From: Pseudomonas benzenivorans
GTDB taxonomy: Bacteria > Pseudomonadota > Gammaproteobacteria > Pseudomonadales > Pseudomonadaceae
Length of the DNA stretch: 64,000 bases
Direction of reading: 5' to 3'
NCBI RefSeq assembly: GCF_024397895.1
Contig: NZ_CP073346.1
Coordinates: 1,736,001 to 1,800,000 of the forward strand
In this document: in pieces, positions 33,234 through 49,844 of the stretch
Numbering within the stretch: position 1 is the first letter of the stretch
Layout: each line of letters starts with the position of its first letter
Program-made: the position numbers and the translations under genes
Notes under the pieces: model-generated
What the model was told of the DNA's origin: nothing
Database searches by the model: none
The model's input: the letters and a program-made list of their open reading frames with translations, nothing else

Positions 33234-34715
33234 TTACTCGAACCAGTGGGCTCGGGCGGCCATGATCAGCTTGCCGGCACGCTCTTCGTCGATGCCGTCG
33301 ATGTCGAGCAAGTCGTCAATCGACTGCTCGGCCAGGTCTTCGCGGGTAATCACACCGCGCACTGCCAGTTCCTGCGCCAGGCCCTTCTCCATACCCTCAA
33401 GCGAGAGCAGGTCTTCGGCCGGGTGGGCGTCTGCCAGCTTTTCTTCTGTGGCGATGGCTTTGGTCAGCAGGCGGTCTTTTGCCCGTGCACGCAGCTCATT
33501 GACGATTTCTTCATCGAAACCCTCAATGCTGAGCATCTCTTCCATCGGCACATAGGCGATCTCTTCCAGGCTGGTGAAACCTTCTTCCACCAGCACCTGG
33601 GCCAGCTCCTCATCGACTTCCAGCTCGTCGATGAAGCGCTGCAGGATGTCGCCGGTTTCGGCCTGTTGCTTGGCCTGGATATCCGCCTCGGTCATCACGT
33701 TGAGCGTCCAGCCGGTCAGTTGACTGGCCAGACGGACGTTCTGGCCGCCACGGCCAATGGCCTGGGCCAGGTTGTCCTCGGCGACGGCGATGTCCATGGC
33801 ATGGGCATCCTCGTCGACGATGATCGCCGCCACTTCAGCCGGCGACATGGCGTTGATGACGAACTGCGCCGGGTTCTCGTCCCACAGGACGATATCCACG
33901 CGCTCGCCACCCAGTTCGCCGGACACCGCCTGCACGCGCGAACCGCGCATGCCGATGCAGGCGCCCTGCGGATCGATACGCTTGTCCTTGGAGCGCACCG
34001 CGATCTTGGCCCGCGAACCCGGATCCCGGGAGGCAGCCATGACTTCGATCAACTCTTCGGCGATTTCCGGTACTTCGATGCGGAACAGTTCGATCAGCAT
34101 TTCCGGCGCGGTACGCGACAGGATCAGCTGCGGACCGCGGTTCTCGGTACGAATTTCCTTGAGCAGCGCACGCAGACGGGCACCGACACGGAAGGTCTCG
34201 CGGGAGATGATGTCTTCGCGGGCCAGCAGGGCCTCGGCGTTGTTACCCAGGTCAACGATGACGTTGTCGCGGGTGACTTTCTTGACCGTGCCGGAAATGA
34301 TCTCACCCAGACGACCGCGATAGGCTTCTACGACCTGAGCACGCTCGGCCTCGCGCACTTTCTGCACGATGACCTGCTTGGCCGTCTGCGCGGCGATGCG
34401 ACCGAACTCGATGGACTCGATTTTTTCCTCGAGCACGTCGCCGATCTTCGCGTCGGCCTTGCGCGCCTGCGCCAGATCCAGGGTCAACTGATGCGCCGGA
34501 TCATCAAAATCTTCTTCTTCCACCACTGTCCAGCAGCGGAAGGTCTCGTAGTTGCCGGTGAGGCGATTGATCGCCACACGCAACTCGACTTCGTCTTCAA
34601 ATCGCTTCTTGGTCGCCGTGGCCAGGGCCAACTCCAGCGCCTCGAAAATCACGCCGGCCGGTACGCCCTTTTCGTTGGACACCGACTCAACAACCAGCAG
34701 TACTTCTTTGCTCAT
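33234..34715 (-). CDS. nusA: Transcription termination/antitermination factor NusA
   Basis: NusA binds RNA polymerase and modulates pausing, termination and antitermination. The ATG at 34715 ([17 protein letters not shown]) gives 493 residues, the usual Pseudomonas length; an upstream extension in the same frame is rejected. Domains in order are the N-terminal RNAP-binding domain, S1 (about 135-200), two KH domains (including [10 protein letters not shown] and [12 protein letters not shown]) and two C-terminal acidic repeats (about 360-490). Confidence 0.97.
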   Translation of the reverse strand: MSKEVLLVVESVSNEKGVPAGVIFEALELALATATKKRFEDEVELRVAINRLTGNYETFRCWTVVEEEDFDDPAHQLTLDLAQARKADAKIGDVLEEKIESIEFGRIAAQTAKQVIVQKVREAERAQVVEAYRGRLGEIISGTVKKVTRDNVIVDLGNNAEALLAREDIISRETFRVGARLRALLKEIRTENRGPQLILSRTAPEMLIELFRIEVPEIAEELIEVMAASRDPGSRAKIAVRSKDKRIDPQGACIGMRGSRVQAVSGELGGERVDIVLWDENPAQFVINAMSPAEVAAIIVDEDAHAMDIAVAEDNLAQAIGRGGQNVRLASQLTGWTLNVMTEADIQAKQQAETGDILQRFIDELEVDEELAQVLVEEGFTSLEEIAYVPMEEMLSIEGFDEEIVNELRARAKDRLLTKAIATEEKLADAHPAEDLLSLEGMEKGLAQELAVRGVITREDLAEQSIDDLLDIDGIDEERAGKLIMAARAHWFE

Positions 34716-34762
34716 CGTACGCCTCGCCTTTCGCAATCCATTGGATCCGCGGGATCCGCGTC

Positions 34763-35221
34763 TCAATCAAACCGGGGGATAACATTGGCCTTGTCGATCA
34801 AGTCGATCGGCAACAGGAACTCGTGGTCATCCACCTGCACCACCACGTCCTGCTCCTCCACACCGCGGAGAAGACCCTGAAAGTTGCGGCGCCCTTCGAA
34901 CGGCGAGCGCAGCTTGATTTTCACTTGCTCACCGACATAGCTGGCAAACTGCTCCAGCGTGAACAGCGGCCGATCCATGCCCGGCGAAGACACCTCCAGG
35001 GTGTACTCCGCAGCGATCGGATCCTCGACATCGAGAACACCACTGACCTGCCGACTGACCTTTTCGCAATCGTCAATCAGAACGCCGTCGGCATGATCGA
35101 TATAGATACGCAGCAACGAATGCCGCCCTTGCGACAGGAACTCGATACCCCAGCATTGATAGCCGAGTGCTTCGACTACCGGGGCCACCAAGGCCTGCAA
35201 CTGTTCTAGCTTGCTCGACAC
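34763..35221 (-). CDS. rimP: Ribosome maturation factor RimP
   Basis: RimP assists 30S assembly. The GTG at 35221 preceded by GAGGGGTTCAG gives 152 residues ([27 protein letters not shown]), the usual size. The longer in-frame extension runs through the terminator and tRNA-fMet gene and is not real. Typical segments are [20 protein letters not shown] and [15 protein letters not shown]. It heads the nusA-infB operon. Confidence 0.95.
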   Translation of the reverse strand: MSSKLEQLQALVAPVVEALGYQCWGIEFLSQGRHSLLRIYIDHADGVLIDDCEKVSRQVSGVLDVEDPIAAEYTLEVSSPGMDRPLFTLEQFASYVGEQVKIKLRSPFEGRRNFQGLLRGVEEQDVVVQVDDHEFLLPIDLIDKANVIPRFD

Positions 35222-35249
35222 CTGAACCCCTCGCGCATGCTGTGCAAAT

Positions 35250-35271
35250 AAAAAATGGGCGAAACGCCCAT
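35250..35271 (-). terminator. Intrinsic terminator just upstream of rimP
   Basis: On the minus strand ATGGGCG TTT CGCCCAT is followed by TTTTTT. It lies between the tRNA genes and rimP, 29 bases before the rimP start codon. It may end tRNA or secG transcripts or attenuate the rimP-nusA-infB leader. Confidence 0.85.
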
Positions 35272-35318
35272 CCCATCGATTCGGCTCAAGAGGCCGAAAA
35301 ACCTGTCTCCCAGCTAGC

Positions 35319-35340
35319 AAAAAGCCCCTTGAAAGGGGCT
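35319..35340 (-). terminator. Intrinsic terminator after tRNA-fMet
   Basis: On the minus strand AGCCCC TTTCAA GGGGCT is followed by TTTTT, 10 bases after the CCA end of the tRNA. It is the first of two terminators before rimP. Confidence 0.88.
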
Positions 35341-35350
35341 CCGCTACTAC

Positions 35351-35427
<77 letters not shown>

Positions 35428-35524
35428 TCAAAGCTGGGGCCGAAGTATACGGCCGAACACCCAACAGGGTCAACCGAAGCTCCAGCAACAACAAGACCCG
35501 CATGTAGCGGGCCTTCTTGTAAAT

Positions 35525-35610
35525 TGGTACCGAGGAGGGGACTCGAACCCCTACAGCCTATGGCCACTACCACCTCAAGGTAGCGTGTCTACCAATTCCA
35601 CCACCTCGGC
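35525..35610 (-). tRNA. tRNA-Leu (anticodon GAG)
   Basis: The 86-base class II tRNA begins GCCGAGGTGG and ends with encoded CCA. The anticodon loop CTTGAGG gives GAG, reading CUC and CUU codons. It has a long variable arm and the T loop TTCGAGTC. It lies between secG and tRNA-fMet on the same strand. Confidence 0.96.
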
Positions 35611-35636
35611 AAAATCGCTTGAAACTCTTACCGCCT

Positions 35637-36020
35637 TTACTGCTGCTCTGGAGCCTGAGGTATGTCAGCAGCATCAGCTGCAGACTTTTGCTCTTCGAGC
35701 ACCGGCACATCTTCAGCCGCCGGCTTTTCTTGCTGCACTTCCTCGACCGCCGCAGTCGGCAAGCCGACCTGATTCAGCGCATCAGCCTTTTCATTAGCAA
35801 AGAACGCTAACCCCAGGCTGGTTAAGAAAAATGCGGTGGCGAGTATAGCAGTAACGCGACTCAAAAAGGTAGAGGAACCTTGACTACCGAACACGGTAGC
35901 AGAAGCACCAGAACCAAAAGACGCGCCCGCATCGGCACCCTTACCCTGCTGCAACAGAACCAGCGCAACCACACCGATCGCACCCAGCAGATGAAGAACT
36001 ACTACGACTGTTTCCAGCAT
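35637..36020 (-). CDS. secG: Protein-export membrane protein SecG
   Basis: SecG is the small subunit of the SecYEG translocon. The ATG at 36020 ([24 protein letters not shown]) gives 127 residues; an in-frame ATG further upstream overlaps tpiA and is not preferred. Two membrane helices lie at about 3-22 and 54-72. The G/S-rich [19 protein letters not shown] between them is the family signature. The C-terminal tail is acidic and Ala-rich, longer than in E. coli. It starts 5 bases after the tpiA stop. Confidence 0.95.
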   Translation of the reverse strand: MLETVVVVLHLLGAIGVVALVLLQQGKGADAGASFGSGASATVFGSQGSSTFLSRVTAILATAFFLTSLGLAFFANEKADALNQVGLPTAAVEEVQQEKPAAEDVPVLEEQKSAADAADIPQAPEQQ

Positions 36021-36024
36021 CTTT

Positions 36025-36780
36025 TCAGCTTCCCGCGGCGCGACAAATCGCACCGAACTCATCTGCATTCAGAGAGGCTCCACCCACAAGCCCCCCATCG
36101 ATATCCGGCATGCCGAACAACTCGGCCGCATTGGCGGCCTTGACGCTGCCGCCGTAAAGAATCCTGACACCACGCGCCAACTCGGCATCTGCCGCCGCCA
36201 GCTGCGCGCGGATCGCCGCGTGCACTTCCTGCGCCTGCTCGGGCGAAGCGGTCAAGCCACTGCCGATCGCCCAGACCGGCTCGTAAGCCACCACCGCCGC
36301 GGAAAAAGCTGCCACGCCATGCGCATCGATTACCGCGGCCAACTGACGCCCGACCACCGCCAGCGTCTCGCCCGCCTGGCGCTGCTCTAGGGTTTCCCCC
36401 ACACAGAGCACCGGAACGAGGCCGCAGGCCTGGGCCGCGGCAAACTTGCGCGCCACCACCTGATCGGATTCAGCCAGCACCTGCCGGCGCTCGGAGTGCC
36501 CAAGCAGCACCATGACACAACCCGCATCCTGCAACTGACTGGCAGCAACCTCACCCGTCAACGCCCCCTGCAGCGGCTCAACCGCGCAATCCTGCCCGCC
36601 GACCATCACGGACGCACCAGCCAGACCTTCTACGACCTGGGCAACATGCAGACAGGCCGGAAACACCGCAACATCCACATCGCCAGGCAATACCTGTCGA
36701 CGAACACCTTCGATCAGCTCTGCGACGCTGGCGCGGGTACCGTGCATTTTCCAGTTACCAGCAACCAGGGGGCGACGCAT
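36025..36780 (-). CDS. tpiA: Triosephosphate isomerase
   Basis: TpiA interconverts dihydroxyacetone phosphate and glyceraldehyde 3-phosphate. The 251-residue TIM barrel has Asn and Lys in AGNWKMHG, the catalytic His in LLGHSERR, the catalytic Glu in [13 protein letters not shown] and the phosphate-binding [10 protein letters not shown]. It lies between glmM and secG on the same strand. Confidence 0.97.
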   Translation of the reverse strand: MRRPLVAGNWKMHGTRASVAELIEGVRRQVLPGDVDVAVFPACLHVAQVVEGLAGASVMVGGQDCAVEPLQGALTGEVAASQLQDAGCVMVLLGHSERRQVLAESDQVVARKFAAAQACGLVPVLCVGETLEQRQAGETLAVVGRQLAAVIDAHGVAAFSAAVVAYEPVWAIGSGLTASPEQAQEVHAAIRAQLAAADAELARGVRILYGGSVKAANAAELFGMPDIDGGLVGGASLNADEFGAICRAAGS

Positions 36781-36845
36781 GCTTTACCTCGTCGGTCAAA
36801 GAGGGCGCAGATGTTACCCAACAGCACCTGACCTGGCAAGCCGAA

Positions 36846-38183
36846 TCAAGCACATACTTCGGCAACAACTTTAGCCAATTCATCGGCATAGCCGCGCACC
36901 TGATTTTCGTCGTCACCCTCGACCATCACCCGGACCAATGGCTCGGTGCCGGACTTGCGCAACAGTACACGGCCCCGGCCGGCCATACGCTCGGTCACTC
37001 GCGCACTGGCATCCTGCACGGCCGGGTGCTCCAGCGGGTCTTCACCACCGCCAAAACGTACGTTGACCAAGACCTGGGGGCACTTGCGCATTCCCTGGCG
37101 ACTCTCGGCAAGGCTCTGCCCGCGACGCTTGAGCGCCAACAGCACCTGCAAAGCAGCGATGACCGCATCCCCGGTGGTGGTGTGATGGAAGCACACCAGA
37201 TGCCCGGAATTTTCTCCGCCAAGCTGCCAACTGCGTGCAAGCAGCTCGGCGATCACGTAGCGGTCGCCGACTTTGGCACGCACAAAGGGGATTCCCAGGT
37301 CCGCGCAGGCCAGCTCCAGGCCGAGATTGCTCATCAAGGTCCCCACCAGGCCGCCATGGAGCTTGCCCCGCTCCTGCAGGTCGCGCGCAATGATGAACAA
37401 CAGCTCGTCACCATCCACAAGAGCCCCGGTGTGATCGACCATCAACACCCGATCGGCATCGCCATCGAAGGCAATGCCCAGATCCGCCTGCTGAGCGACC
37501 ACCTCGGCCTGCAGGGCATCCATGTGGGTGGAGCCACAACCATCGTTGATGTTCAGCCCGTTGGGTTGCGCCGAGAGCACCGTCACCTGGGCGCCCAGCT
37601 CGCGAAATACGCTGGGCGCGACCTTGTAGGCGGCGCCATGGGCGCAATCGATCACCAGCTTGAGCCCCGCGAAATCGGTGCTGCTCGGCACGCTGCTCTT
37701 GCAGAATTCGATGTAGCGTCCGGCGGCATCGTGGACCCGCGACACCTTGCCCAGCTGCCCCGAATCGACCACGGTCATGGGCGTATCGAGCAGCTCCTCG
37801 ATCATCAGCTCAACCTCGTCCGGCAACTTGGTGCCCTGACCGGAAAAGAACTTGATGCCATTGTCATGGTGCGGGTTGTGCGAGGCACTGATGACGATGC
37901 CAGCCTCGGCGTGAAAGGTGCGGGTGAGGTAAGCGATCGCCGGGGTCGGCATGGGCCCCAGGAGCATCACATCAGCCCCGGCAGCGAGCAACCCGGCCTC
38001 CAGGGCCGACTCGAACATGTAGCCGGAGATGCGCGTGTCCTTGCCGATCAGGATGCGGCACTTGCCCTGCTTGCGGAACGCCATGCCCGCCGCCCAACCG
38101 AGCTTGAGCATGAAGTCCGGGGTGATGGGAAACTCACCGACACGGCCACGGATACCATCAGTACCGAAATATTTTCTACCCAT
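36846..38183 (-). CDS. glmM: Phosphoglucosamine mutase
   Basis: GlmM converts glucosamine 6-phosphate to the 1-phosphate for UDP-GlcNAc, feeding peptidoglycan and LPS. The ATG at 38183 ([19 protein letters not shown]) gives 445 residues. The active-site phosphoserine is in [17 protein letters not shown]. Metal-binding DGDADR and sugar-binding GENSGH motifs are present. It follows folP by 19 bases, as in most Gammaproteobacteria. Confidence 0.97.
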   Translation of the reverse strand: MGRKYFGTDGIRGRVGEFPITPDFMLKLGWAAGMAFRKQGKCRILIGKDTRISGYMFESALEAGLLAAGADVMLLGPMPTPAIAYLTRTFHAEAGIVISASHNPHHDNGIKFFSGQGTKLPDEVELMIEELLDTPMTVVDSGQLGKVSRVHDAAGRYIEFCKSSVPSSTDFAGLKLVIDCAHGAAYKVAPSVFRELGAQVTVLSAQPNGLNINDGCGSTHMDALQAEVVAQQADLGIAFDGDADRVLMVDHTGALVDGDELLFIIARDLQERGKLHGGLVGTLMSNLGLELACADLGIPFVRAKVGDRYVIAELLARSWQLGGENSGHLVCFHHTTTGDAVIAALQVLLALKRRGQSLAESRQGMRKCPQVLVNVRFGGGEDPLEHPAVQDASARVTERMAGRGRVLLRKSGTEPLVRVMVEGDDENQVRGYADELAKVVAEVCA

Positions 38184-38202
38184 AACCACGTTTCCTTCTG
38201 AC

Positions 38203-39054
38203 TTATTCGGCCGCCTCGACTGCGGCAATCATGCGCAGCACATCGACTGTCTCGGCCACGTCGTGAACCCTGAGGATGTGCGCGCCCTTGGTCACCGCGA
38301 GCGCCGCCAGCCCCAGGCTGCCGTACAGCCGCCCGCCCACTTCATGGCCAAGCACGCGACCAATCATACTCTTGCGCGAGGCGCCGACCAGCAAGGGCCG
38401 CCCGAGCTCATGCAGCGACATGAGATGCTTAAACAGCCTGAGATTGTGCTCCAGAGTCTTGGCGAAGCCGAAGCCCGGATCGAGTATTACCCGCTCGGCG
38501 GCAATGCCCGCAGCCTCGCAGGCCGCCAATCGCGCGGACAGGAAGTCGCGCACCTCGACCAGGATATCGGCGTAACAAGGGTCCTGCTGCATGGTGCTCG
38601 GCTCGCCGCGCATATGCATCAGACACACCGGCAGACCACTGCCAGCAGCCGCCTCGAGCGCACCCTCTCGCTGCAGGGAGCGCACATCATTGATCAAGCC
38701 CGCGCCCAGACGCGCCGCCTCGCGCATGACCGCCGGCGTCGAGGTGTCCACCGAAATGATCACGTCAAGCTCGGCGGCGATGGCCTCGACGACAGGCGCC
38801 ACCCGTTCCAGCTCCTGCGCAGGCGAAACCGCCTGCGCCCCTGGCCGGGTCGATTCGCCACCGACATCGATCAGGGCCGCGCCGGCACGCACCATCTCGG
38901 CGGCATGGCGCAGCGCCGCGTCACGCTGGCTGAAGCGTCCACCGTCGGAGAAGGAGTCCGGGGTCACGTTGAGGATGCCCATCACTTGCGGACGGGCCAA
39001 ATCAAGAAACCGGCTGCCACAGGGCAGCCGGTTCGAGTCAAGCGATAGAGGCAT
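38203..39054 (-). CDS. folP: Dihydropteroate synthase
   Basis: FolP condenses the pterin pyrophosphate made by FolK with p-aminobenzoate and is the sulfonamide target. The ATG at 39054, after AAGGTT and 8 bases past the ftsH stop, gives 283 residues; an in-frame TTG two codons upstream is less likely. Motifs are [26 protein letters not shown] and [11 protein letters not shown]. It is part of ftsH-folP-glmM. Confidence 0.96.
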   Translation of the reverse strand: MPLSLDSNRLPCGSRFLDLARPQVMGILNVTPDSFSDGGRFSQRDAALRHAAEMVRAGAALIDVGGESTRPGAQAVSPAQELERVAPVVEAIAAELDVIISVDTSTPAVMREAARLGAGLINDVRSLQREGALEAAAGSGLPVCLMHMRGEPSTMQQDPCYADILVEVRDFLSARLAACEAAGIAAERVILDPGFGFAKTLEHNLRLFKHLMSLHELGRPLLVGASRKSMIGRVLGHEVGGRLYGSLGLAALAVTKGAHILRVHDVAETVDVLRMIAAVEAAE

Positions 39055-39062
39055 TTGCAACC

Positions 39063-40976
<1,914 letters not shown>

Positions 40977-41183
40977 GTCGTTCAATTAGCTACCCTCTGA
41001 AGCAGGCCCCGTGCGCAAGCGTGCTTCGCATGACGACCAGTTATGTACCGATCTAACTTACTACACAACGCCTGCAGCTGGCAGACGCGGTCTGTAACCC
41101 TTTATTTTGCCTCTACAACCGGAGCGGAAAGTACAGTGCCTTCAGGTCGTTGGACTGACAACCCCGCCCTTGGTTGCATATAG

Positions 41184-41807
41184 CTAGGCGCCACGATAAC
41201 CGCGAGCCAGCAGGTACTGCTCGCGGGAGCGATCACGGGAAGACAGCGGCTTGCGCATCTGCACCTTGTCGAACATCTCGCGCACCTGCTTGTGGTACTG
41301 ATCGAAACCCTCACCCTGGAAAATCTTGATCAGAAAATCGCCCCCCGGGCGCAGCACGCGCCCGGACAGATCCAGAGCCAGCTCGCACAGGTACATGGCG
41401 CGTGGCTGGTCGGCCGCCCTTACTCCACTCATATTGGGGGCCATGTCGGAAATCACAAGGTCCACCGGGCTGCCGCCGATCGCCTCGAGAATCTGCGAGA
41501 ACACCGCGTCCTCGGTGAAGTCGCCCTGGATGAAGGTGACATCCGGGATGCTGTCCATCTCCAGAATATCGGAGGCGATCAGGGTGCCCTTGTCGCCGAT
41601 CAGCCGGCTGGTCACCTGTGACCAGCCGCCAGGGGCGGCGCCCAGGTCGACCACCGTCATGCCCGGGCGCAGGATGCGGTCCTTCTCCTGGATTTCCAGC
41701 AGCTTGTAGCTGGCGCGCGAACGGTAGCCGTCCTTCTGCGCCATTTTGACGTAAGGGTCGTCGAAGTGTTCTTTCAGCCAACGGGGGCTGGTCTTGGAGC
41801 GGGCCAC
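41184..41807 (-). CDS. rlmE: 23S rRNA (uridine(2552)-2'-O)-methyltransferase
   Basis: RlmE (FtsJ/RrmJ) methylates U2552 of 23S rRNA late in 50S assembly. The 207-residue protein starts with GTG ([15 protein letters not shown]) after a GAGGT ribosome site. Lys35 in RASYKLLEI, the SAM motif [13 protein letters not shown] (52-64), DMAPNMSG and KIFQGEGF are characteristic. It is upstream of ftsH on the same strand, with 207 bases between that show no further gene. Confidence 0.97.
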   Translation of the reverse strand: MARSKTSPRWLKEHFDDPYVKMAQKDGYRSRASYKLLEIQEKDRILRPGMTVVDLGAAPGGWSQVTSRLIGDKGTLIASDILEMDSIPDVTFIQGDFTEDAVFSQILEAIGGSPVDLVISDMAPNMSGVRAADQPRAMYLCELALDLSGRVLRPGGDFLIKIFQGEGFDQYHKQVREMFDKVQMRKPLSSRDRSREQYLLARGYRGA

Positions 41808-41909
41808 ACGGCACCTCGATTGTACAGGTCGTGAATAACTGGGCGGGCCCGAAGGCGCTCGGGTAAACTAGCCGCCGCTTTTTACCAGATCAGACGCAGG
41901 GGTCAGATT

Positions 41910-42221
41910 ATGCCGCTCACTCAGGAGCAGAAGAAACAATACAAATCTATCGGCCACCACCTGAAACCGGTATTGATCGTGGCCGACAATGGTTTGACCG
42001 AGGGCGTTCTGGCCGAACTGGAACGCGCACTGAATGATCACGAACTGATCAAGGTACAGCTGCGCATCACCGAACGCGAGGATCGCCTGGCCGCGATCGA
42101 CGAACTGTGCAAGGCCGGCCGTGGGGAACTGGTCCAGGTGATCGGCAAGATGGCGCTGATCTACCGCAAGAACCCCAAGCCCAACAAGAACCTCTCCAAC
42201 ATCAGCCGCTTCCAGGGCTGA
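41910..42221 (+). CDS. yhbY: Ribosome assembly RNA-binding protein YhbY (CRM domain)
   Basis: The 103-residue protein is a single CRS1/YhbY domain with the GxxG-type RNA-binding loop in KAGRGELVQVIGKMALIYR. It associates with pre-50S particles in other bacteria. It is transcribed divergently from rlmE across a 102-base gap, which must hold both promoters. A short basic tail follows the domain. Confidence 0.94.
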   Translation: MPLTQEQKKQYKSIGHHLKPVLIVADNGLTEGVLAELERALNDHELIKVQLRITEREDRLAAIDELCKAGRGELVQVIGKMALIYRKNPKPNKNLSNISRFQG

Positions 42222-42260
42222 GTGCAGACCATGCCGGCCGCCTCGCGGCCGCCGGCTAGT

Positions 42261-42662
42261 CTACTGAGCGCGACGGGCCGGCACCGGCTGCAACACCAGC
42301 AACAACCCACAAAACGCCAGAACCAGGTAGCTGAACAGCAACCAGCGCTGCGCCTCCGGCCACCAATGGCGCACCACGAAGTAACTTCCCGCCACCAGCA
42401 GCACGGTCAGCAGCAACTGGCCACGCAGGTCCTGCCACAGGCTCGCCAGACGCTCCAGCCGCACCAGCACAAAAAGCTGCAGCACGGCGCAGCAGGCCGT
42501 CAGACCAATCAGCAGCGACGTCAGCGCCGCCGCGATCTCCTCGATCAGCAGCGGCGCCAGCCCCAGCTTGGCCAAGGCCGGCACCACCAGGAACTTCAGC
42601 AACCACAGGCCACCGACCCAAAAGGTCTGGGCCAGCAGCCAGCTGATAGCGCCTGCGTTCAA
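42261..42662 (-). CDS. DUF4149-type small membrane protein
   Basis: This hydrophobic protein has four predicted membrane helices. The conserved start region NAGAISWLLAQTFWVGGLW and the C-terminal segment WLLFSYLVLAFCGLLLVLQ fit the DUF4149 type. A TTG at 42662 (133 residues), 11 bases after greA, avoids overlap. An ATG at 42701 would give 146 residues and overlap greA by 29 bases. Neither has a clear ribosome site. The function is unknown. It is probably the last gene of carAB-greA. Confidence 0.75.
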   Translation of the reverse strand: MNAGAISWLLAQTFWVGGLWLLKFLVVPALAKLGLAPLLIEEIAAALTSLLIGLTACCAVLQLFVLVRLERLASLWQDLRGQLLLTVLLVAGSYFVVRHWWPEAQRWLLFSYLVLAFCGLLLVLQPVPARRAQ

Positions 42663-42672
42663 TGCTGGGCGC

Positions 42673-43145
42673 TTATATATGGCGAACCTCGACGATCTCA
42701 TATTCGACCAGACCGCTCGGCGTCTTCACCGCCACCACGTCACCCTCTTCCTTGCCAATCAGGGCGCGGGCGATGGGCGAGCTGACCGACAGCTTGCGCT
42801 GCTTGATGTCCGCCTCGTCCTCGCCGACGATCTTGTAGGTCACGCTCTCGTCGGTCTCCACGTTGGCGATCTCCACCGTGGTACCGAAGATCACCTTGCC
42901 GGTATGGGCGATGGTGGTCACGTCGATGACCACGGCGTTCTGCAGGCGACCCTCGATATCGCGAATGCGCGCCTCGACCATGCCCTGCTGCTCGCGGGCG
43001 GCGTGATACTCGGCGTTTTCCTTCAGGTCGCCCAACTCGCGGGCCGTGCCGATGTCCTGACTGAGCTTGGGACGGACGACCTTGGTCAGGTGAGCCAGTT
43101 CATCCTCCAGGGCGCGCGCGCCCTGAACGGTCATGGGGTACTTGA

Positions 43146-43149
<4 letters not shown>
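42673..43149 (-). CDS. greA: Transcription elongation factor GreA
   Basis: GreA binds the RNAP secondary channel and stimulates cleavage of backtracked RNA. The 158-residue protein has the N-terminal coiled coil with the acidic tip ([14 protein letters not shown]) and the C-terminal FKBP-like domain ([16 protein letters not shown]). Its start overlaps the carB stop (ATGA), so translation is likely coupled to carB. Confidence 0.97.
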
Positions 43150-46367
<3,218 letters not shown>

Positions 46368-46403
46368 GTCTCTTACTCGAATCCTTGGGTCAGTCGGCGT
46401 GGC

Positions 46404-47540
46404 TTAGCGGCGCTTGGCCATGGCTTCGATGAAGCGGTCGAACAGCGGTGCGACGTCGTGCGGGCCGGGGCTCGCCTCGGGGTGGCCCTGGAAGCTGAAG
46501 GCGACCTTGTCGGTGCGCTCGATGCCCTGCAGGGTGCCGTCGAACAGCGACTTGTGAATGGCGCGGACGTTGCCCGGCAGGCTGGCCTCATCCACGGCGA
46601 AGCCGTGGTTCTGGCTGGTGATCATCACCACGCCGGAATCCAGATCCTGCACCGGGTGGTTGGCGCCGTGGTGGCCGTGCCCCATCTTCAGGGTCTTGGC
46701 GCCGGAGGCCAGGGCCAGCAGCTGGTGGCCGAGGCAGATGCCGAACACCGGGATATCGGTTTCCAGCACATCCTTGATGGCCTGGATCGCGTAGTCGCAA
46801 GGCTCCGGGTCACCCGGGCCGTTGGACAGGAACACACCATCCGGGTTCAGCGCCAGCACTTCGTTGGCCGGGGTCTGCGCCGGCACCACGGTCAGGCGGC
46901 AGCCGCGCGCCACCAGCATGCGCAGGATGTTGAGCTTGACCCCGTAGTCGTAGGCGACCACATGGTAGGACAGCTCGGCGGCCGGGATCTGCGGATGGCT
47001 GTCGTCCTTCAGGTCCCAGGTGCTTTCGCGCCACTCGTAGCGCTCGGTGCAGCTGACCACCTTGGCCAGGTCCATGCCCTTGAGGCCGGGGAAGCTGCGC
47101 GCCAGCTCCAGGGCCTTCTCCTCGGTGGCGTCCGCGCCGGCGAGGATGCAGCCATTCTGCGAACCCTTCTCGCGCAGGATGCGGGTCAGGCGGCGAGTGT
47201 CGATGCCGGCGATGGCAACCGTGCCGTTCTCCTTCAGGTAGTCAGGCAACGACTGCTTGTTGCGCCAGTTGCTGGCGGTCAGCGGCAGGTCGCGAATGAT
47301 CAGGCCGGCGGCCCAGACCCGATTGGACTCGGCGTCCTCCGGCGTGGTGCCGGTGTTGCCGATATGCGGGTAGGTCAGGGTAACGATTTGCTGGGCATAG
47401 GAGGGATCTGTGAGGATTTCCTGATAGCCGGTCATGGCGGTATTGAACACCACCTCTCCAATAGTATGGCCATCGGCACCGATGGCCTCGCCGTGAAAAA
47501 TGCTGCCGTCAGCAAGGGCGAGTATGGCTGGCTTAGTCAA
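46404..47540 (-). CDS. carA: Carbamoyl-phosphate synthase small subunit
   Basis: CarA is the glutamine amidotransferase subunit. The start is TTG at 47540 after GGGAGG, giving 378 residues ([17 protein letters not shown]). No better start is present. The class I glutaminase triad is visible: the Cys in [13 protein letters not shown], and the His and Glu in [11 protein letters not shown]. The 194-base leader holds a strong terminator-like hairpin and an inverted repeat that may be regulatory. Confidence 0.97.
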   Translation of the reverse strand: MTKPAILALADGSIFHGEAIGADGHTIGEVVFNTAMTGYQEILTDPSYAQQIVTLTYPHIGNTGTTPEDAESNRVWAAGLIIRDLPLTASNWRNKQSLPDYLKENGTVAIAGIDTRRLTRILREKGSQNGCILAGADATEEKALELARSFPGLKGMDLAKVVSCTERYEWRESTWDLKDDSHPQIPAAELSYHVVAYDYGVKLNILRMLVARGCRLTVVPAQTPANEVLALNPDGVFLSNGPGDPEPCDYAIQAIKDVLETDIPVFGICLGHQLLALASGAKTLKMGHGHHGANHPVQDLDSGVVMITSQNHGFAVDEASLPGNVRAIHKSLFDGTLQGIERTDKVAFSFQGHPEASPGPHDVAPLFDRFIEAMAKRR

Positions 47541-47583
47541 GAAGACCTCCCGTCGATCAAGGCTTGAAGCAAACGCAGGTTGT

Positions 47584-47612
47584 AAAAAAGCGGGATGACG
47601 TATCGACCGTCA
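47584..47612 (-). terminator. Terminator between dapB and carA (possible carA attenuator)
   Basis: On the minus strand AAAAGCGGGGTGACG and CGTCATCCCGCTTTTTT arms pair with one G-T, followed by a T-run. It ends 44 bases before the carA start codon, so any transcript starting near dapB must pass it. Confidence 0.85.
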
Positions 47613-47644
47613 CCCCGCTTTTCTATTTCATTCATTCTGCGTAA

Positions 47645-47665
47645 CTTTTAGTGGACACACTAAAG
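47645..47665. repeat. Inverted repeat in the dapB-carA interval
   Basis: CTTTTAGTG and CACTAAAG arms are separated by GACA. The element lies upstream of the carA terminator and could be an operator or antiterminator stem. No known consensus is matched with confidence. Confidence 0.45.
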
Positions 47666-47734
47666 CGGGAAGCTTACAGGAAAGTGACTTTTCGGTCCAC
47701 CGCCAGATAAGCCTCCAGAGCAGTCTGTCGAGCC

Positions 47735-48589
<855 letters not shown>

Positions 48590-48593
48590 CTAG

Positions 48594-49721
48594 TTACAGG
48601 TCGCCAAAGAAGCGCTTCACACCCTCGAACCAGCCACTGGCCTTGGGCGAGTGGGAGCTGTCGCCAGCCAGGGACTGACGGAACTCCTCGAGCAGCTCGC
48701 GCTGACGCCGATCCAGATTGACCGGGGTTTCCACCGCCACCCGACACATAAGATCACCCGCACCACCGCCGCGCACCGGCGCCACGCCCTTGCCGCGCAG
48801 ACGGAACAGCTTGCCGGTCTGGGTACCTTCAGGGATCTTCAGCTTGACCCGACCGTCCAGGGTCGGCACTTCCAGCTCACCGCCCAGGGCGGCGTCGGCG
48901 AAGCTGATCGGCACCTCGCAATACAGGTGCTTGCCGTCACGCTGGAAGATCGAGTGCTCGCGCACGTTGACCACCACGTAAAGGTCGCCGGCCGGGCCAC
49001 CCATGGCGCCCGCCTCGCCCTCGCCGGACAGGCGGATGCGATCGCCGGTGTCGACGCCGGCCGGCACTTTAACCGACAGGGTCTTGTGCTCTTCGACACG
49101 GCCGTGGCCGTGGCAGGAGCCGCAGGGGTCGGTGATCATCTTGCCGTTGCCATGGCAGCGCGGGCAGGTCTGCTGTACCGAGAAGAAGCCCTGCTGCATG
49201 CGCACCTGACCGATGCCGCCACAGGTGGTACAGGTCACCGGACTGGTGCCCTTCTTGGCGCCCGAGCCGTCGCACGGCTTGCAGTTGACCAGGGTCGGCA
49301 CGCGAATGGTTACCGTGGTGCCGCGCACCGCCTCTTCCAGATCCAGCTCCAGGGTGTAGCGCAGGTCACTGCCACGCTGCGCGCCGCCGCGCTGGCCGCC
49401 GCGCGCACCGCCGAAGAAGTCGCTGAACACATCGCCGAAGATATCGGAGAAGTTCGCGCCACCGAAACCGGCGCCAGCGCCGCCCCCCATGCTCGGGTCG
49501 ACGCCGGCATGGCCGTACTGGTCGTAGGCCGCCCGCTTGCTGGCGTCGGACAGCACCTCGTAGGCCTCGTTGGCCTCCTTGAACTTCTCTTCCGACGCTT
49601 TGTCGTCGGGATTGCGGTCCGGGTGGTGCTTCATCGCCAGGCGCCGGTAAGCCTTTTTCAGCTCCGCTTCGCTGACGCCGCGCTCGACACCCAGCACCTC
49701 GTAATAATCACGTTTAGACAT
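48594..49721 (-). CDS. dnaJ: Chaperone protein DnaJ
   Basis: DnaJ is the Hsp40 co-chaperone that delivers substrates to DnaK and stimulates its ATPase. The 375-residue protein has the J domain with HPD ([10 protein letters not shown]), a Gly/Phe-rich linker (about 75-110), four zinc-binding CxxCxGxG repeats ([32 protein letters not shown]) and a C-terminal substrate domain. It follows dnaK by 123 bases. That gap holds a small CGCGGG/CCCGCG hairpin at 49764-49783. Confidence 0.97.
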   Translation of the reverse strand: MSKRDYYEVLGVERGVSEAELKKAYRRLAMKHHPDRNPDDKASEEKFKEANEAYEVLSDASKRAAYDQYGHAGVDPSMGGGAGAGFGGANFSDIFGDVFSDFFGGARGGQRGGAQRGSDLRYTLELDLEEAVRGTTVTIRVPTLVNCKPCDGSGAKKGTSPVTCTTCGGIGQVRMQQGFFSVQQTCPRCHGNGKMITDPCGSCHGHGRVEEHKTLSVKVPAGVDTGDRIRLSGEGEAGAMGGPAGDLYVVVNVREHSIFQRDGKHLYCEVPISFADAALGGELEVPTLDGRVKLKIPEGTQTGKLFRLRGKGVAPVRGGGAGDLMCRVAVETPVNLDRRQRELLEEFRQSLAGDSSHSPKASGWFEGVKRFFGDL

Positions 49722-49844
49722 AAATCCTCAACACCCTCAAATCGCCTCCTTCAGACACGCCAACGCGGGAGCAAGCCCCCGCGCGGCGAATCGTCCCGGT
49801 CGCGACACCTGCCTCGACCGGATGGAGCACCAGCAAGCCTGGGC

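Noticed and set aside
30706..33555. A 949-codon open frame opposite infB
   Set aside because: It shadows infB, whose G-domain motifs are complete on the minus strand.
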